Origin: Microcella humidisoli
GTDB lineage: Bacteria > Actinomycetota > Actinomycetes > Actinomycetales > Microbacteriaceae
NCBI RefSeq assembly: GCF_024362325.1
Contig: NZ_CP101497.1
Location: 2,542,001-2,606,000 of the forward strand
Length of the DNA: 64,000 bases
Reading direction: 5' to 3'
Shown: positions 7,864-16,682 of the stretch, in pieces
Numbering within the stretch: position 1 is the first letter of the stretch
Layout of the letters: each line of letters opens with the position of its first letter
Program-made: the position numbers and the translations under genes
Notes under the pieces: generated by a model
What the model was told of the DNA's origin: nothing
The model's input: only the letters and a program-made list of their open reading frames with translations
The model's database searches: none

Positions 7864-9345
7864 GTGCCTTCCGACCACCCCGAGCTGCCCGACGATCGCC
7901 CCGCGGGCATCGACCCCGACGACCTGGCGACGACGCTGCGGGTGCTGAGCACGCTGCACGAGCTCGACCACGAGCATCCCGACTTCATCGCGGTGCGCCA
8001 CGCGACCGCGCACATGTTCCGCGCCGTCAAAGTGCATCGGCGCCTGACGAAGCGCGCCGAGGTGCTCGCCGCCGACAAGGCCGTCATCGAAGCCACCGCG
8101 ACGGGTTCACCCGATCGCATCGACGACGAGACCCGCGGCGTCGACATCAGCTCGTCGACCGAGGCGCCCTTCGCGGGCGAGCTCACGCGCCCGCAGTCGT
8201 GCTACATCTGCAAGCAGCCGTACACCCTCGTCGACGCCTTCTACCACCAGCTGTGCCCCGACTGCGCGCGCCTCAATCATGCGAAACGGGATGCCCGCAC
8301 CGACCTCACCGGACGCCGCGCCCTGCTCACCGGCGGCCGCGCCAAGATCGGCATGTACATCGCCCTGCGCCTCCTGCGCGACGGCGCCCACACGACCATC
8401 ACGACGCGGTTTCCGCGGGATGCCGTGCGCCGCTTCTCCGCCCTCCCCGACGCGGCCGACTGGATCGACCGGCTGCGCATCGTCGGCATCGACCTGCGCG
8501 ACCCGGCCCAGGTCATCGGCCTCGCCGAGTCCGTCGCGGCGGCCGGCCCCCTCGACATCATCATCAACAACGCCGCGCAGACCGTGCGGCGCTCCCCCGG
8601 CGCCTACCAGCCGCTCATCGAGGCGGAGCTCGCCCCCCTGCCCGACGGGCCGCTTCCGGAGTTGGTGACGTTCGGCCACACGATGGATCCGCACCCCTTG
8701 GCCTTGGCCGAGTCGGTCGCCGCCCACCCGATTCTCTCGGCGGCCGCCGCGAAGGCCGAGCAGCTGACGCAGGCGGCCATGACGGCCGGCAGCGCATCCC
8801 TCGCCAAGCACCGCGACGGCACCGCGATCGATGCCGGCGGGCTCGTGCCTGACCTGCACGACGTCAATAGCTGGACGCAGGCCGTCGGCGACGTCGAGCC
8901 CCTCGAGATGCTCGAGGTGCAGCTCGCGAACTCGGTCGCGCCGTTCATCCTCGTCGACCGGTTGCGACCGTCGCTCGCGGCCTCGTCGTTCGCGCGCACC
9001 TACGTCGTCAACGTGAGCGCGATGGAAGGCGTCTTCGGGCGGGGCTACAAGGGCCCCGGGCATCCGCACACGAACATGGCCAAGGCGGCGATGAACATGC
9101 TCACGCGCACGAGCGCGCGCGAGATGTTCGAGACCGACGGCATCCTCATGACGAGCGTCGACACCGGCTGGATCACCGACGAGCGCCCGCACCCCACGAA
9201 GCTGCGGCTCGCCGAGGAGGGCTTCCACGCCCCGCTCGATCTCGTCGACGGGGCCGCGCGCGTGTACGACCCGATCGTGCGCGGCGAGGCGGGCGACGAG
9301 CTGTTCGGTGTGTTCTTGAAGGACTACCGGCCGTCGCAGTGGTGA
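7864..9345 (+). CDS. Large SDR-family protein with internal zinc ribbon
   Basis: About 493 residues. Residues 1–110 form an N-terminal helical region, followed by a zinc ribbon with Cys pairs 113/116 and 131/134, then a Rossmann SDR domain starting at ALLTGGRAKIGMYIA (about 154–168). An I-I-N-N-A-A-Q-T motif is the SDR NNAG equivalent. At the usual catalytic YxxxK position the sequence reads HTNMAK, so Lys is kept but Tyr is replaced, making normal SDR redox chemistry doubtful. The substrate is unknown. TATCCT lies 5 nt before the GTG start, suggesting a leaderless mRNA. Homologues of this size and layout occur in other bacteria. Confidence 0.8.
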   Translation: MPSDHPELPDDRPAGIDPDDLATTLRVLSTLHELDHEHPDFIAVRHATAHMFRAVKVHRRLTKRAEVLAADKAVIEATATGSPDRIDDETRGVDISSSTEAPFAGELTRPQSCYICKQPYTLVDAFYHQLCPDCARLNHAKRDARTDLTGRRALLTGGRAKIGMYIALRLLRDGAHTTITTRFPRDAVRRFSALPDAADWIDRLRIVGIDLRDPAQVIGLAESVAAAGPLDIIINNAAQTVRRSPGAYQPLIEAELAPLPDGPLPELVTFGHTMDPHPLALAESVAAHPILSAAAAKAEQLTQAAMTAGSASLAKHRDGTAIDAGGLVPDLHDVNSWTQAVGDVEPLEMLEVQLANSVAPFILVDRLRPSLAASSFARTYVVNVSAMEGVFGRGYKGPGHPHTNMAKAAMNMLTRTSAREMFETDGILMTSVDTGWITDERPHPTKLRLAEEGFHAPLDLVDGAARVYDPIVRGEAGDELFGVFLKDYRPSQW

Positions 9346-9368
9346 GCCCGACATCCCGAACCGAGTGA

Positions 9369-9760
9369 GGCAAGTGGGTCGGCCGATACGCCGGGTTCTG
9401 TTCCAGGAATCGCTTCCCTTCGACGGCCATCTCTCTCGGGACGACGTTGCCGCCGCCCTCTAGCGGTCTACCCGACACCTCGGCGAGCCGCGTCAACGGT
9501 GTCTGTCTGACCTTGCTCCGGGCGAGGTTTACCCAGCGAGCCCGATCACTCGGGCCCCTGGTGGTCTCTTACACCACCGTTTCACCCTTACCGCCGGCGT
9601 GATGCCGGAGGCGGTCTGCTCTCTGTTGCACTGTTCTCGCGGATTTCTCCGGGTGGGTGTTACCCACCGCCCTGCTCTGCGGAGCCCGGACGTTCCTCGG
9701 CGAGGCCGTCCCCCTTGCGGGGCGTGCGCTCGACGCGACCGTCTGGCCGGCCCACTTGCC
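9369..9760 (-). ncRNA. rnpB: RNase P RNA, bacterial type A
   Basis: On the minus strand the 5' end reads GGCAAGTGGGCCGGCCAGAC, and the 3' end GGCCGACCCACTTGCC pairs with it to form stem P1. The conserved CR-I segment GAGGAACGTCCGGGCTCC follows. Later the ribozyme core ACAGAA (in GGAACAGAACCCGG) and the GGTAAGGGTGAAACGGTG segment are present. Length about 392 nt fits type A. This fills the 440-nt gap between the SDR gene and the next small ORF. Exact ends are approximate by a few nucleotides. Confidence 0.95.
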
Positions 9761-9785
9761 CTCACAGGATACGCCCCGGGCCGGC

Positions 9786-9995
9786 TCACGTCGCCCGGTG
9801 ACGGCCCCGCATCAACCCCAGCACGGCGTCGGCCCGCTCCGTTCGGCCGCGCACCGCGCGCCGATAGGTGGGCCGGATACTCGAGAGCCACTGCCGCATG
9901 ACGCCGTCGAACTGATCGCGCGCCACGTCGTACTGGTCGGTCGCGAAGGCCGCGACGGGTGGTGGCTCTGCGGCATCGTCGAGGGGCATCGACAT
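9786..9995 (-). CDS. Small hypothetical protein upstream of rnpB
   Basis: 69 residues from ATG 9995. A GGGAGGGG run about 10 nt upstream is a good ribosome site and is the main support. The sequence has an amphipathic helical part (QYDVARDQFDGVMRQWL) and a basic C-terminus (RRAVRGRTERADAVLGLMRGRHRAT). No family is recognised, and there is no membrane segment. It lies between the GAF–ANTAR gene and rnpB, all on the minus strand. It could be a real small cytosolic protein or a chance frame. Confidence 0.5.
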   Translation of the reverse strand: MSMPLDDAAEPPPVAAFATDQYDVARDQFDGVMRQWLSSIRPTYRRAVRGRTERADAVLGLMRGRHRAT

Positions 9996-10094
9996 GGTGG
10001 AACGACCCCTCCCGTATCGGATCTCTGATCCGCCGGGGACTCGGGCGTCATGCTCACGGCACACCTCGCTGAGGGCCGAGCACCGGCACTCAGG

Positions 10095-10874
10095 TCACGA
10101 TCCGGGTGTCGATCGCACGCGCTCCGAGGGGGTGCGGGAGGCCGCGAGCACGGCATCGAGCAACCCCTCGACCGACCGCTCGGCGACCTGCTCGGCCACG
10201 GTGCGAAGCGTCAGGCGATTCGCCCGCGCGTAGTCGCGCAGCGCGCGGAAAGCCTGATCCATGTCGAGCTCATGCACGGCGGCGAGCACACCCTTCGCCT
10301 GCTCGATGAGCACGCGGCTCTCGAGCGCGCGCTGCAGTTGCTCGTTGAGAATGTGGCTCTCGCGGATGCTGCGCTCTTGCAGGATGCCGATCGTCGCGAT
10401 GTCCGCGAGCGCCTGGGCGATCACCGCATCCTGCTCCGTCGGACCTCCGGGGGCGGTGCTGAACAGGTTGAGGGCGCCGAGCACCTGGCCACGGAGGCGC
10501 ATCGGGGTGGCGAAGACGGCGTGGAAGCCCTGCGCCAGGGCCGCAGCCTGAAAAGCGGGCCAGGTGTCGCCGTCGAGCTCGATGTCGCCGACCGTGACCG
10601 CGTGGCCTTTCGTGAAGGCGTCCACGCACGGACCGGCGCCAGCATTCAACTGCATGATCTCGACGAGGTGGGCTTGCTCGCTGCTGGAGGCGACAAGCTG
10701 CAGGTCGCCCTGCTCGTCGGCGAGCACGAGCCCACCCGCATCGACATCGAGCAGCTCGACGCACTCGTTGATGAGCGTGTGCAGCAGGTCGATGATGTCG
10801 AAGTCGGCGATGAGCGTATCGGCGACGGCGACGAAGGCATCGGCCACGCGCTGATCCCGGGACTTCTCGATCAT
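10095..10874 (-). CDS. GAF and ANTAR domain protein (RNA-binding antiterminator type)
   Basis: About 259 residues. An N-terminal GAF sensor domain (about 10–160; VELLDVDAGGLVLADEQG, AGAGPCVDAFTKG) is followed by a C-terminal ANTAR domain (about 190–245; SRVLIEQAKGVLA, AFRALRDYARANRLTL). ANTAR domains bind paired RNA hairpins and prevent termination. ATG 10874 is chosen because AGGAA lies 6 nt upstream; ATG 10901 lacks this. It is divergent from a second GAF–ANTAR gene, suggesting a duplicated regulatory pair. The ligand of the GAF domain cannot be told from sequence. Confidence 0.9.
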   Translation of the reverse strand: MIEKSRDQRVADAFVAVADTLIADFDIIDLLHTLINECVELLDVDAGGLVLADEQGDLQLVASSSEQAHLVEIMQLNAGAGPCVDAFTKGHAVTVGDIELDGDTWPAFQAAALAQGFHAVFATPMRLRGQVLGALNLFSTAPGGPTEQDAVIAQALADIATIGILQERSIRESHILNEQLQRALESRVLIEQAKGVLAAVHELDMDQAFRALRDYARANRLTLRTVAEQVAERSVEGLLDAVLAASRTPSERVRSTPGS

Positions 10875-11085
10875 GCGACTTCCTATGAATGAAGGATGCA
10901 CAGCCCCGCCTGGGCCAGGCGACGATCAGAGCACGGGTGCCGCTCCGCGCTCGGGAGCCGGGACCGACACGGCAGAGTCTACGCCCCTCGGCCGGATCCT
11001 CGGCCTCGGGGCCTACACTGTGCCCACCGACGCTCTCACTCCCTCTCCTGGTGGCGTTCCGACGGCCGACCGAGGCGGGAGCCCC

Positions 11086-11769
11086 ATGGACGAGCGGCAT
11101 CCGCCCACCGGCGCTCATTATCGACGACCCGATCCGTGGGGTCTCTGCGCCGCATTCATGCACCAGTTGCCCATCTCGGGCGCCCTCCTCTCGATCGTCG
11201 ACCGGCACGGTCACCGCGCCACGGTCACGGCGACCGACCCGGTCGCCGCGCGGTGGGACGAGCTCGAGCTCGAGCTCGGCGCGGGCCCGCTGCGGGATGC
11301 AGCTCGTGACAGCGCCCCCCAGCTCATTCCGGACGTGTCAACGAGCGCCATCAACCCGGTCATCGGCGCGCACCTCGAGCAGCTGGGCGTCCGCGCTGCG
11401 TTCACCTTCCCGCTCGTCATGGGCGCGGCCATCGTGGGCGTCGCGGGGCTGTATCGCTCCACTCCCGGCCCGCTGACGGCGACCGCGGTCGGCACGGCCC
11501 TCGGTCTCGCGCGCTCGGTCACGATTCCCGCGGTGCGCGCTGCGCTCGCGATGGCGGCCGCGGAGGGCACCGCGGATCCCGCTGACACCGGCCCCGGGAT
11601 TCGACGCGAGGTGCACCAGGCCACGGGCATGATCAGCGCGCAGCTCGACGTCTCGACGACCGAGGCGTTCGCCCGGCTCCGCGCCTACGCGATCGCCATG
11701 GACCGTTCGATCACGGCGGTGTCGTTCGACGTCGTCGCGCGCACGATCGACTTCCTCGATCTCGACTGA
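11086..11769 (+). CDS. GAF and ANTAR domain protein, second copy
   Basis: About 227 residues from ATG 11086. A GAF-like domain (about 18–150; SGALLSIVDRHG, LGAGPLRDAARDSAPQLIPD) precedes an ANTAR domain (about 165–220; REVHQATGMISAQLDVSTTEAF, ARLRAYAIAMDRSI). The ANTAR helix lacks the usual IEQAKG wording but keeps A-F-x-x-L-R-x-Y-A. A longer reading from 10873 overlaps the divergent gene and is Pro/Gly-rich, so it is not preferred. The 211-nt divergent gap holds TACACT at 11014–11019 as a possible -10 for this gene. Likely an antiterminator or signalling protein. Confidence 0.87.
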   Translation: MDERHPPTGAHYRRPDPWGLCAAFMHQLPISGALLSIVDRHGHRATVTATDPVAARWDELELELGAGPLRDAARDSAPQLIPDVSTSAINPVIGAHLEQLGVRAAFTFPLVMGAAIVGVAGLYRSTPGPLTATAVGTALGLARSVTIPAVRAALAMAAAEGTADPADTGPGIRREVHQATGMISAQLDVSTTEAFARLRAYAIAMDRSITAVSFDVVARTIDFLDLD

Positions 11770-11780
11770 GCGCGTTCGGG

Positions 11781-12203
11781 CTAGCGCGAGAACGAGGCGC
11801 GGGCATCCATCGCGTCGTTCGCGCACTTGTCGGCGCGCGAGTTCTGCAACCGTGGCACCCACTCGAACCGCACGGGTGTGCCGGTCAGCACCTGGCGCGC
11901 CTCGGCAGCGAGCTCGGCCATGGCCGGGTGCTTGATCTTCCAGCGGCCCATCATCTGCTCGACCACGAGCTTCGAATCCATGCGGATCGTGAGGTGGGCG
12001 TCGGGATCGAGCTCGAGCGCACGCCGAACGCCCGCGAGCATGCCGCTGTACTCGGCGACGTTGTTCGTCGCGGTGCCGACCCACACACCCACCTCGGCGA
12101 GCACCTCGCCCGAGGCCGGATCGATGACGACCGCGCCGCCGGCCGCCGGCCCGGGGTTGCCCCGCGACCCGCCGTCGGCCTCCACGAGCAGCTCGCGGCT
12201 CAC
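11781..12203 (-). CDS. RNase HI-like ribonuclease H family protein
   Basis: About 140 residues. It cuts RNA in RNA–DNA hybrids. The catalytic carboxylates are visible in EADGGSRGNPGP (first Asp), NVAEYSGML (Glu), IRMDSKLVVEQM (second Asp) and NSRADKCAN (final Asp). Its short single-domain form without the basic protrusion helix matches the actinobacterial RNase H often found fused to or beside CobC-like phosphatases. GTG 12203 overlaps the stop of the upstream coiled-coil gene by 4 nt (GTGA), implying translational coupling, and is preferred to a longer reading from 12251. Confidence 0.9.
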   Translation of the reverse strand: MSRELLVEADGGSRGNPGPAAGGAVVIDPASGEVLAEVGVWVGTATNNVAEYSGMLAGVRRALELDPDAHLTIRMDSKLVVEQMMGRWKIKHPAMAELAAEARQVLTGTPVRFEWVPRLQNSRADKCANDAMDARASFSR

Positions 12204-12940
12204 AGGCCGCTCTCGTCGGTGCGCACGAGGATCGCATTGGAATCGGGGCACAGCAGCACCGCGTCGGGTGCCGCGGCGCGCACGACGGCGAGATCGCTGC
12301 CGGTGAGCTCGACGCCGCTCGCGCTCGACACCCGGGCGCGCAAGTGCGATGCGCCGACGCCGTAGCGCTCGCGCTGCTTCTCGTAGAGCGCCAGGAGGTC
12401 GTCGGGCACCGTCGCGACGATCGCGGCACGCTGCGAGCGCGCCGCCGCGACCTCGGCCGCGATCGAGGCGAGGCCGGCATCACGCGCGGCCTCGGCATCG
12501 GCGAGCTGCTGCTGGTGCGCCTCGAGCGAGGCCGTCGCCGACGCGAGCTCGGACTCGAGCGCCTCGACCTTCTCCATGACCGACAGCTCGATCTCTTCGA
12601 GATCGCCCAGTCGACCGCGCAGCGACTCGAGCTCGTGCTCGAGCCCGGCGATGTCCTTGACCGACGAGCTCGCCTGCAGGCGGTCGCCGTCGCGCGCGAT
12701 CCGCGCCTCGACGATGGCAACATCGCTCTCGACGCGTCCGAGCTCGATGCGCGCATCCTCGAGTTCGCCGCGCCGCTGGATGACGAACTCGCGCATGACG
12801 TCGGCCTCGGCGGTGAGCGCGTCGACCACCGCGCGCTCGGGCAGCGAGCGCTCGCGGTGGGCGAGCTGCTGCAGGGTCGTGTCGAGCGCCTGCACGTCGA
12901 GCAGGATGCGCTGGGCGTCGGGGCTGGCGGTCAGGGCCAT
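12200..12940 (-). CDS. Coiled-coil protein of the C4-zinc-ribbon (CT398/DUF164) family
   Basis: About 246 residues, starting at ATG 12940. A long helical coiled coil (about 20–180; heptads such as ARIELGRVESDVAIVEARIA) is followed by a small C-terminal domain. In most family members that domain is a C4 zinc ribbon. Here three of the four Cys are gone: ASGVELTGSDLAVV replaces the first Cys pair and CPDSNAILVR keeps only one Cys. Family members are linked to Nif3 and RNase H in actinobacteria, as here, possibly in RNA or surface-protein transport. Coupled by GTGA to the RNase H gene downstream. Confidence 0.88.
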   Translation of the reverse strand: MALTASPDAQRILLDVQALDTTLQQLAHRERSLPERAVVDALTAEADVMREFVIQRRGELEDARIELGRVESDVAIVEARIARDGDRLQASSSVKDIAGLEHELESLRGRLGDLEEIELSVMEKVEALESELASATASLEAHQQQLADAEAARDAGLASIAAEVAAARSQRAAIVATVPDDLLALYEKQRERYGVGASHLRARVSSASGVELTGSDLAVVRAAAPDAVLLCPDSNAILVRTDESGL

Positions 12941-13005
12941 GCGGGGCTCACCTGGTCTCTCGAGGTCGCTGCGGTTCGGGGGCGGGATCGCCGGTGGGTG
13001 CGCCC

Positions 13006-13818
13006 CTACTGTACGACCACGAAGTCCCACGGGTCGGTGCGCAGCTCGCTCACGACGACCTCCACGCCCGGCAGCGCCGCGCGCAGTTCGCCGGCGGCGG
13101 TCTCGAGCCACAGCCACTCGCTCGCCCAGTGTGAGACGTCGATGAGGGCCGGTCCGCCCGCGACGCGCGCCGATTCGACAGACTCGCTCGCGGGGTGGTG
13201 GCGCAGGTCGGCGGTCACGTAGACGTCGGCGCCGAGCACCGCCGGCTCGCTGAGCAGCGAGTCGCCCGCTCCCCCGCAGACGGCGATCGTCTGCACGGGC
13301 CGGTCGAATTCTCCGGCCACGCGCACGCCGGTTGCCGTGGCGGGCAGGATGCTCGCGAGCCGCCGCGCGAGGGCTCCGAGCGTGGTCGGCACGGGCAGCG
13401 CGCCGACCCGGCCCAGGCCGAGCCCGGGCGCGGTCTCCACAATGGGCACCGCATCCTGCAGCCCCAGGAGGTCGGCGAGCCGGGCGCTCGTTCCGGTCGC
13501 GACGATGTCGGCGTTCGTGTGGGCCGCGATGAGCGCGCACCGGCCGCGGATGAGCCGCGCGAGCAGCGCACCCTTCGCGGTCGACTCGGCCACCGTCGTG
13601 ACGCCGCGCAGCAGCAGAGGGTGGTGCACGAGCAGCAGGTCGGCGTCGAGCTCGATGGCCTCGTCGACGGTCGCGGCCACGGCATCAACGGCGAGCACCA
13701 CGCGCCCGACAGCGGCAGCGGGGTCGCCGCTCAGCAGGCCGGGAGCATCCCACGACTCGGCCCCCGCGCGCGGCCAGAGTCGCTCGACGACGACCGCGAC
13801 CTCGGCCAGTGTCGTCAC
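13006..13818 (-). CDS. Nif3-like dinuclear metal-centre protein
   Basis: About 270 residues. It belongs to the NIF3/YbgI/GTP cyclohydrolase 1 type 2 family, a toroidal hexamer with a two-metal site. Metal-ligand segments are LLLVHHPLLLRG (HH), AHTNAD (His and Asp) and, near the C-terminus, ALIDVSHWASEW (H and E). The biochemical role is unsettled for the family; cyclohydrolase and nucleic-acid roles have been proposed. GTG 13818 overlaps the stop of the upstream NCS1 gene by 4 nt. It probably forms an operon with the coiled-coil and RNase H genes downstream. Confidence 0.92.
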   Translation of the reverse strand: MTTLAEVAVVVERLWPRAGAESWDAPGLLSGDPAAAVGRVVLAVDAVAATVDEAIELDADLLLVHHPLLLRGVTTVAESTAKGALLARLIRGRCALIAAHTNADIVATGTSARLADLLGLQDAVPIVETAPGLGLGRVGALPVPTTLGALARRLASILPATATGVRVAGEFDRPVQTIAVCGGAGDSLLSEPAVLGADVYVTADLRHHPASESVESARVAGGPALIDVSHWASEWLWLETAAGELRAALPGVEVVVSELRTDPWDFVVVQ

Positions 13819-16664
13819 GGGGCGACCGCGCCGAGAGGTGCTGGTTCCTCGGCCAGCTTCACCGGGCTCCCCTCCGCCTCCGTCGCGGCGCGCTCGGCCG
13901 CCTGCAGTCGGCGCAGCGCCGGGATGCCCGCGACGAGCGGCACGAGCAGACCGAGCAGCATCGCGAGCAGCACCCCCGGGTCGCTCTGCGCGAGCGACGC
14001 CGAGGCATCGACGCCGAGCAGGGCGAACAGGTAGCCCTGCCACTGCAGCCCCGCGAGGGACGCCGTGCTGAATCCCCACCCGAGCGCGGTGATGAGGATG
14101 AGCATCACGAGGTTGACCCAGCGAACGGCCGGGTAGACGCCGCCCGAGCGCAGCAGCGACGGCGAGTGCACGCGACGCGTGCGGATCATGGTCTCGGCGC
14201 CGAAGATGCCGGCCCAGGCCGCGACGGGCACGGCGAGCGTCGTCACGACGTCGCGGAACAGAGCCGCCACGTCGGGCACGAGCACCAGCAGCACGGCCAG
14301 CACGGCTCCCGTGAGCACGGCGGCGATGAGCACGCTGCCCGTGCGCGGAGCCCGCAGCCCGCTCGCGAGCACCGCGAACCCGCCCGAGTAGAGCGCGAGC
14401 GCGGCGGCGCACAGGAGGCTCAGGGCGACCCCGGCGATGAGCGGCGCCGGGTACCACAGCGGCAGCAGGCGCGAGATGAGGTCGACGGGGTTCGACTGCA
14501 GCCCGTCGCTGATGACGGGATTCGAGGCGGCGAGCACGGCACCCCAGCTGATGAGCAGGAAGGCCGGGATCGTGGCCCCGAACGCCGTCCACAGCACCGC
14601 CGACGAACCGTAGGTGCCCTTGGCCTGGTAGCGCGCGATGTCGCCGCTGCTGTTCGCCCAGGCAAGACCCACGACGCTGAAGACGAGCACGGCACCGCTC
14701 AGCAGCAGCATCCAATCGCCGTCAGGCACCGAGAGTGCCACGGCGAGGTCGACCGCCGGGAGTGTCAGCACGATGAGGCCGACCACGAGCACGGCCGAGA
14801 GCACGCTGACGACTGCGCTCACGACCGCGATCATCGCGAAGCCGAACCCGGCGATGACCGCCGCGAGTACGAGAGCCGCAGCGGCGACCGCGATGCCGAG
14901 CTCGAGCCGCCCGACGCCCGACACGAGGCCGGAGCCGACGAGCACCACGGCGACGCCCGTGCCCAGCGTCCAGAGCAGCGCCGCAGCCCACGCGACTCGT
15001 GTGACGACCGCGAGCAACGACGGCAGCAGATTGCCGGCGGTGCCGAACGTGGCGCGCGAGACGACCATGGTCGGCTGCCCGCTCCACTTGCCCGCGAGCG
15101 TGCCGAGGCCGAGGGGCAGGAACGAGACCGCGACACCGATGAGCGCCGCGAGCACCGCCTGGCGCAGACTGACCCCGAGTCCGAGGATGACGGCGCCGAG
15201 GGCGAGGCTGACCACCGAGGCGTTGACGGCGAACCACAGCCAGAACAGTCGCACCGAACGGCCGGCGCGCTGCTCGGCCGGCGTGGGCTCGAGGGCGCTG
15301 ACCTCGATGCGACCCGCGCTCGGAACGACGACCGTCGCCACGGCGTCGGCGGTCACCGCCTCCGTCGCACGGGTGTCGCTCGGCACATCGGCAGCAGCAC
15401 GGTGCGGTTCGAGCTGCGAGTCGGGCTGCGGTTCGGGCTGCAGTTCGGGCTGCGACTCAGGTTCGCGCAGCAGATCGTCGAAGACCGACACCGCTGCGGG
15501 TGCGGCGGCAGCCGCGGGGACGACGCTGGCGGCCGGGTCCCCATCGGAAGGGTCGCCCGGCGTCGGAGCGCCGAGCAGCTGCTCGATCGAGGTCGGCCCC
15601 GTGAGGGGTGGCACGGTCGGCGACGAGACGGGGGGCGGGATGCTCGGCTCGACGAGCGGCTGCGGCGCCACCGGCGGCGGCGCGAAGTCCGCGAGGTCGG
15701 GCGCCGACGGCGGCGGGGCGACCGCCGAGGGCACCAATCCGTACGGCGGGGGCGCATCGGCAAGCGCGAGATCGAGGCGCGGGGCGGGCGGGCTCGGCGG
15801 ACTGTCCGGGCTGTCCGGGCTCGACGGGCTGTCCGGGCTCGACGGGCTCGGCGCGCTCTCGGAGTCGGGGGACGACGAATCCGGCGACCCAAGGGGGGCG
15901 GCGACGGGCACGACGTCGGAGAACTGCGCGCGCACCTGGGAGACGAGGTCGTCGGCCTGCGGAACGGCGGCCGCCCGCACCACGGCCTCCCACTCCTGCA
16001 CGCGGCGAGCCTCGGCGCGGCGCAGGTCGAGCTCGCGCTCGACGAGGTCGAGCAGCGCCGCGGTGTCGTGATCAGGCGCGTCGAGGTCGGCCGCCGCGAG
16101 AAGCTCGGCGTCGGTCAGCGAGATGCGCTGCGGGGGCGGCGGGATCGCGCCCGGAATCGGCGACTCGGCGACGGACGCCGCCTCGGCAGGTGGCGCGGGC
16201 TCGGCGCGGGATACCGGCACGGTGGGCGGGACGGTGGGCGCCACCGCCTCGGCGGGCGTGCCGACCTCGTTCGGCACCGGCTGCGGCACGGGCGGCGGCA
16301 CGGGCTGCGGCATCGGCTGCGGCATGGGAGCCGGCATGGGCTCGGGCATCGGCATGGGTGCGGGGTCCGGCAGCGCGGCCGGCTCCGCGGCCGGTTCCGC
16401 GACCGGCACGGCGGCCGGTTCCGCGACCGGCACGGCGACCGGTTCCGCGACCGGCACGCGGATGGGCGACGTGGGCGGTGCCCAGCGCTGGTACTCCTGG
16501 GCGAGCGCGCCCGCGAGCGCGTCGTCATCGGTGGAGCCGTCGTCGGCGCCACCGAGCAGCCGGCCTGCTGCGCCCGCGGGGGGCGGCGTGTACGTCGAGC
16601 GGCGGGGCCCGGGCGGCATCACCGGGTCGGCTTCCTCGTTCGGCGGCACTGCGTCGTCGACCAT
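13815..16664 (-). CDS. NCS1-type purine/cytosine permease with long disordered N-terminus
   Basis: About 949 residues. From about residue 468 the protein is a 12-helix permease related to cytosine/purine permeases (NCS1): SVRLFWLWFAVNASVV, LPLGLGTLAGKWSGQPTMVVSRATFG and GDIARYQAKGTYGSSAV are typical. The preceding 460 residues are Pro/Ala/Asp-rich and mostly unstructured, with V-P-V-A-E-P repeats (about 68–100), P-M-P-x-P repeats (about 100–130) and S-P-D-S repeats (about 260–290). A helical stretch near 180–245 interrupts it. The start codon at 16664 is the first in frame; internal starts cannot be excluded, but the frame stays open with normal codon bias. Substrate unknown. Confidence 0.8.
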   Translation of the reverse strand: MVDDAVPPNEEADPVMPPGPRRSTYTPPPAGAAGRLLGGADDGSTDDDALAGALAQEYQRWAPPTSPIRVPVAEPVAVPVAEPAAVPVAEPAAEPAALPDPAPMPMPEPMPAPMPQPMPQPVPPPVPQPVPNEVGTPAEAVAPTVPPTVPVSRAEPAPPAEAASVAESPIPGAIPPPPQRISLTDAELLAAADLDAPDHDTAALLDLVERELDLRRAEARRVQEWEAVVRAAAVPQADDLVSQVRAQFSDVVPVAAPLGSPDSSSPDSESAPSPSSPDSPSSPDSPDSPPSPPAPRLDLALADAPPPYGLVPSAVAPPPSAPDLADFAPPPVAPQPLVEPSIPPPVSSPTVPPLTGPTSIEQLLGAPTPGDPSDGDPAASVVPAAAAAPAAVSVFDDLLREPESQPELQPEPQPDSQLEPHRAAADVPSDTRATEAVTADAVATVVVPSAGRIEVSALEPTPAEQRAGRSVRLFWLWFAVNASVVSLALGAVILGLGVSLRQAVLAALIGVAVSFLPLGLGTLAGKWSGQPTMVVSRATFGTAGNLLPSLLAVVTRVAWAAALLWTLGTGVAVVLVGSGLVSGVGRLELGIAVAAAALVLAAVIAGFGFAMIAVVSAVVSVLSAVLVVGLIVLTLPAVDLAVALSVPDGDWMLLLSGAVLVFSVVGLAWANSSGDIARYQAKGTYGSSAVLWTAFGATIPAFLLISWGAVLAASNPVISDGLQSNPVDLISRLLPLWYPAPLIAGVALSLLCAAALALYSGGFAVLASGLRAPRTGSVLIAAVLTGAVLAVLLVLVPDVAALFRDVVTTLAVPVAAWAGIFGAETMIRTRRVHSPSLLRSGGVYPAVRWVNLVMLILITALGWGFSTASLAGLQWQGYLFALLGVDASASLAQSDPGVLLAMLLGLLVPLVAGIPALRRLQAAERAATEAEGSPVKLAEEPAPLGAVAP

Positions 16665-16682
16665 GCCCCGATGATAGGACGG

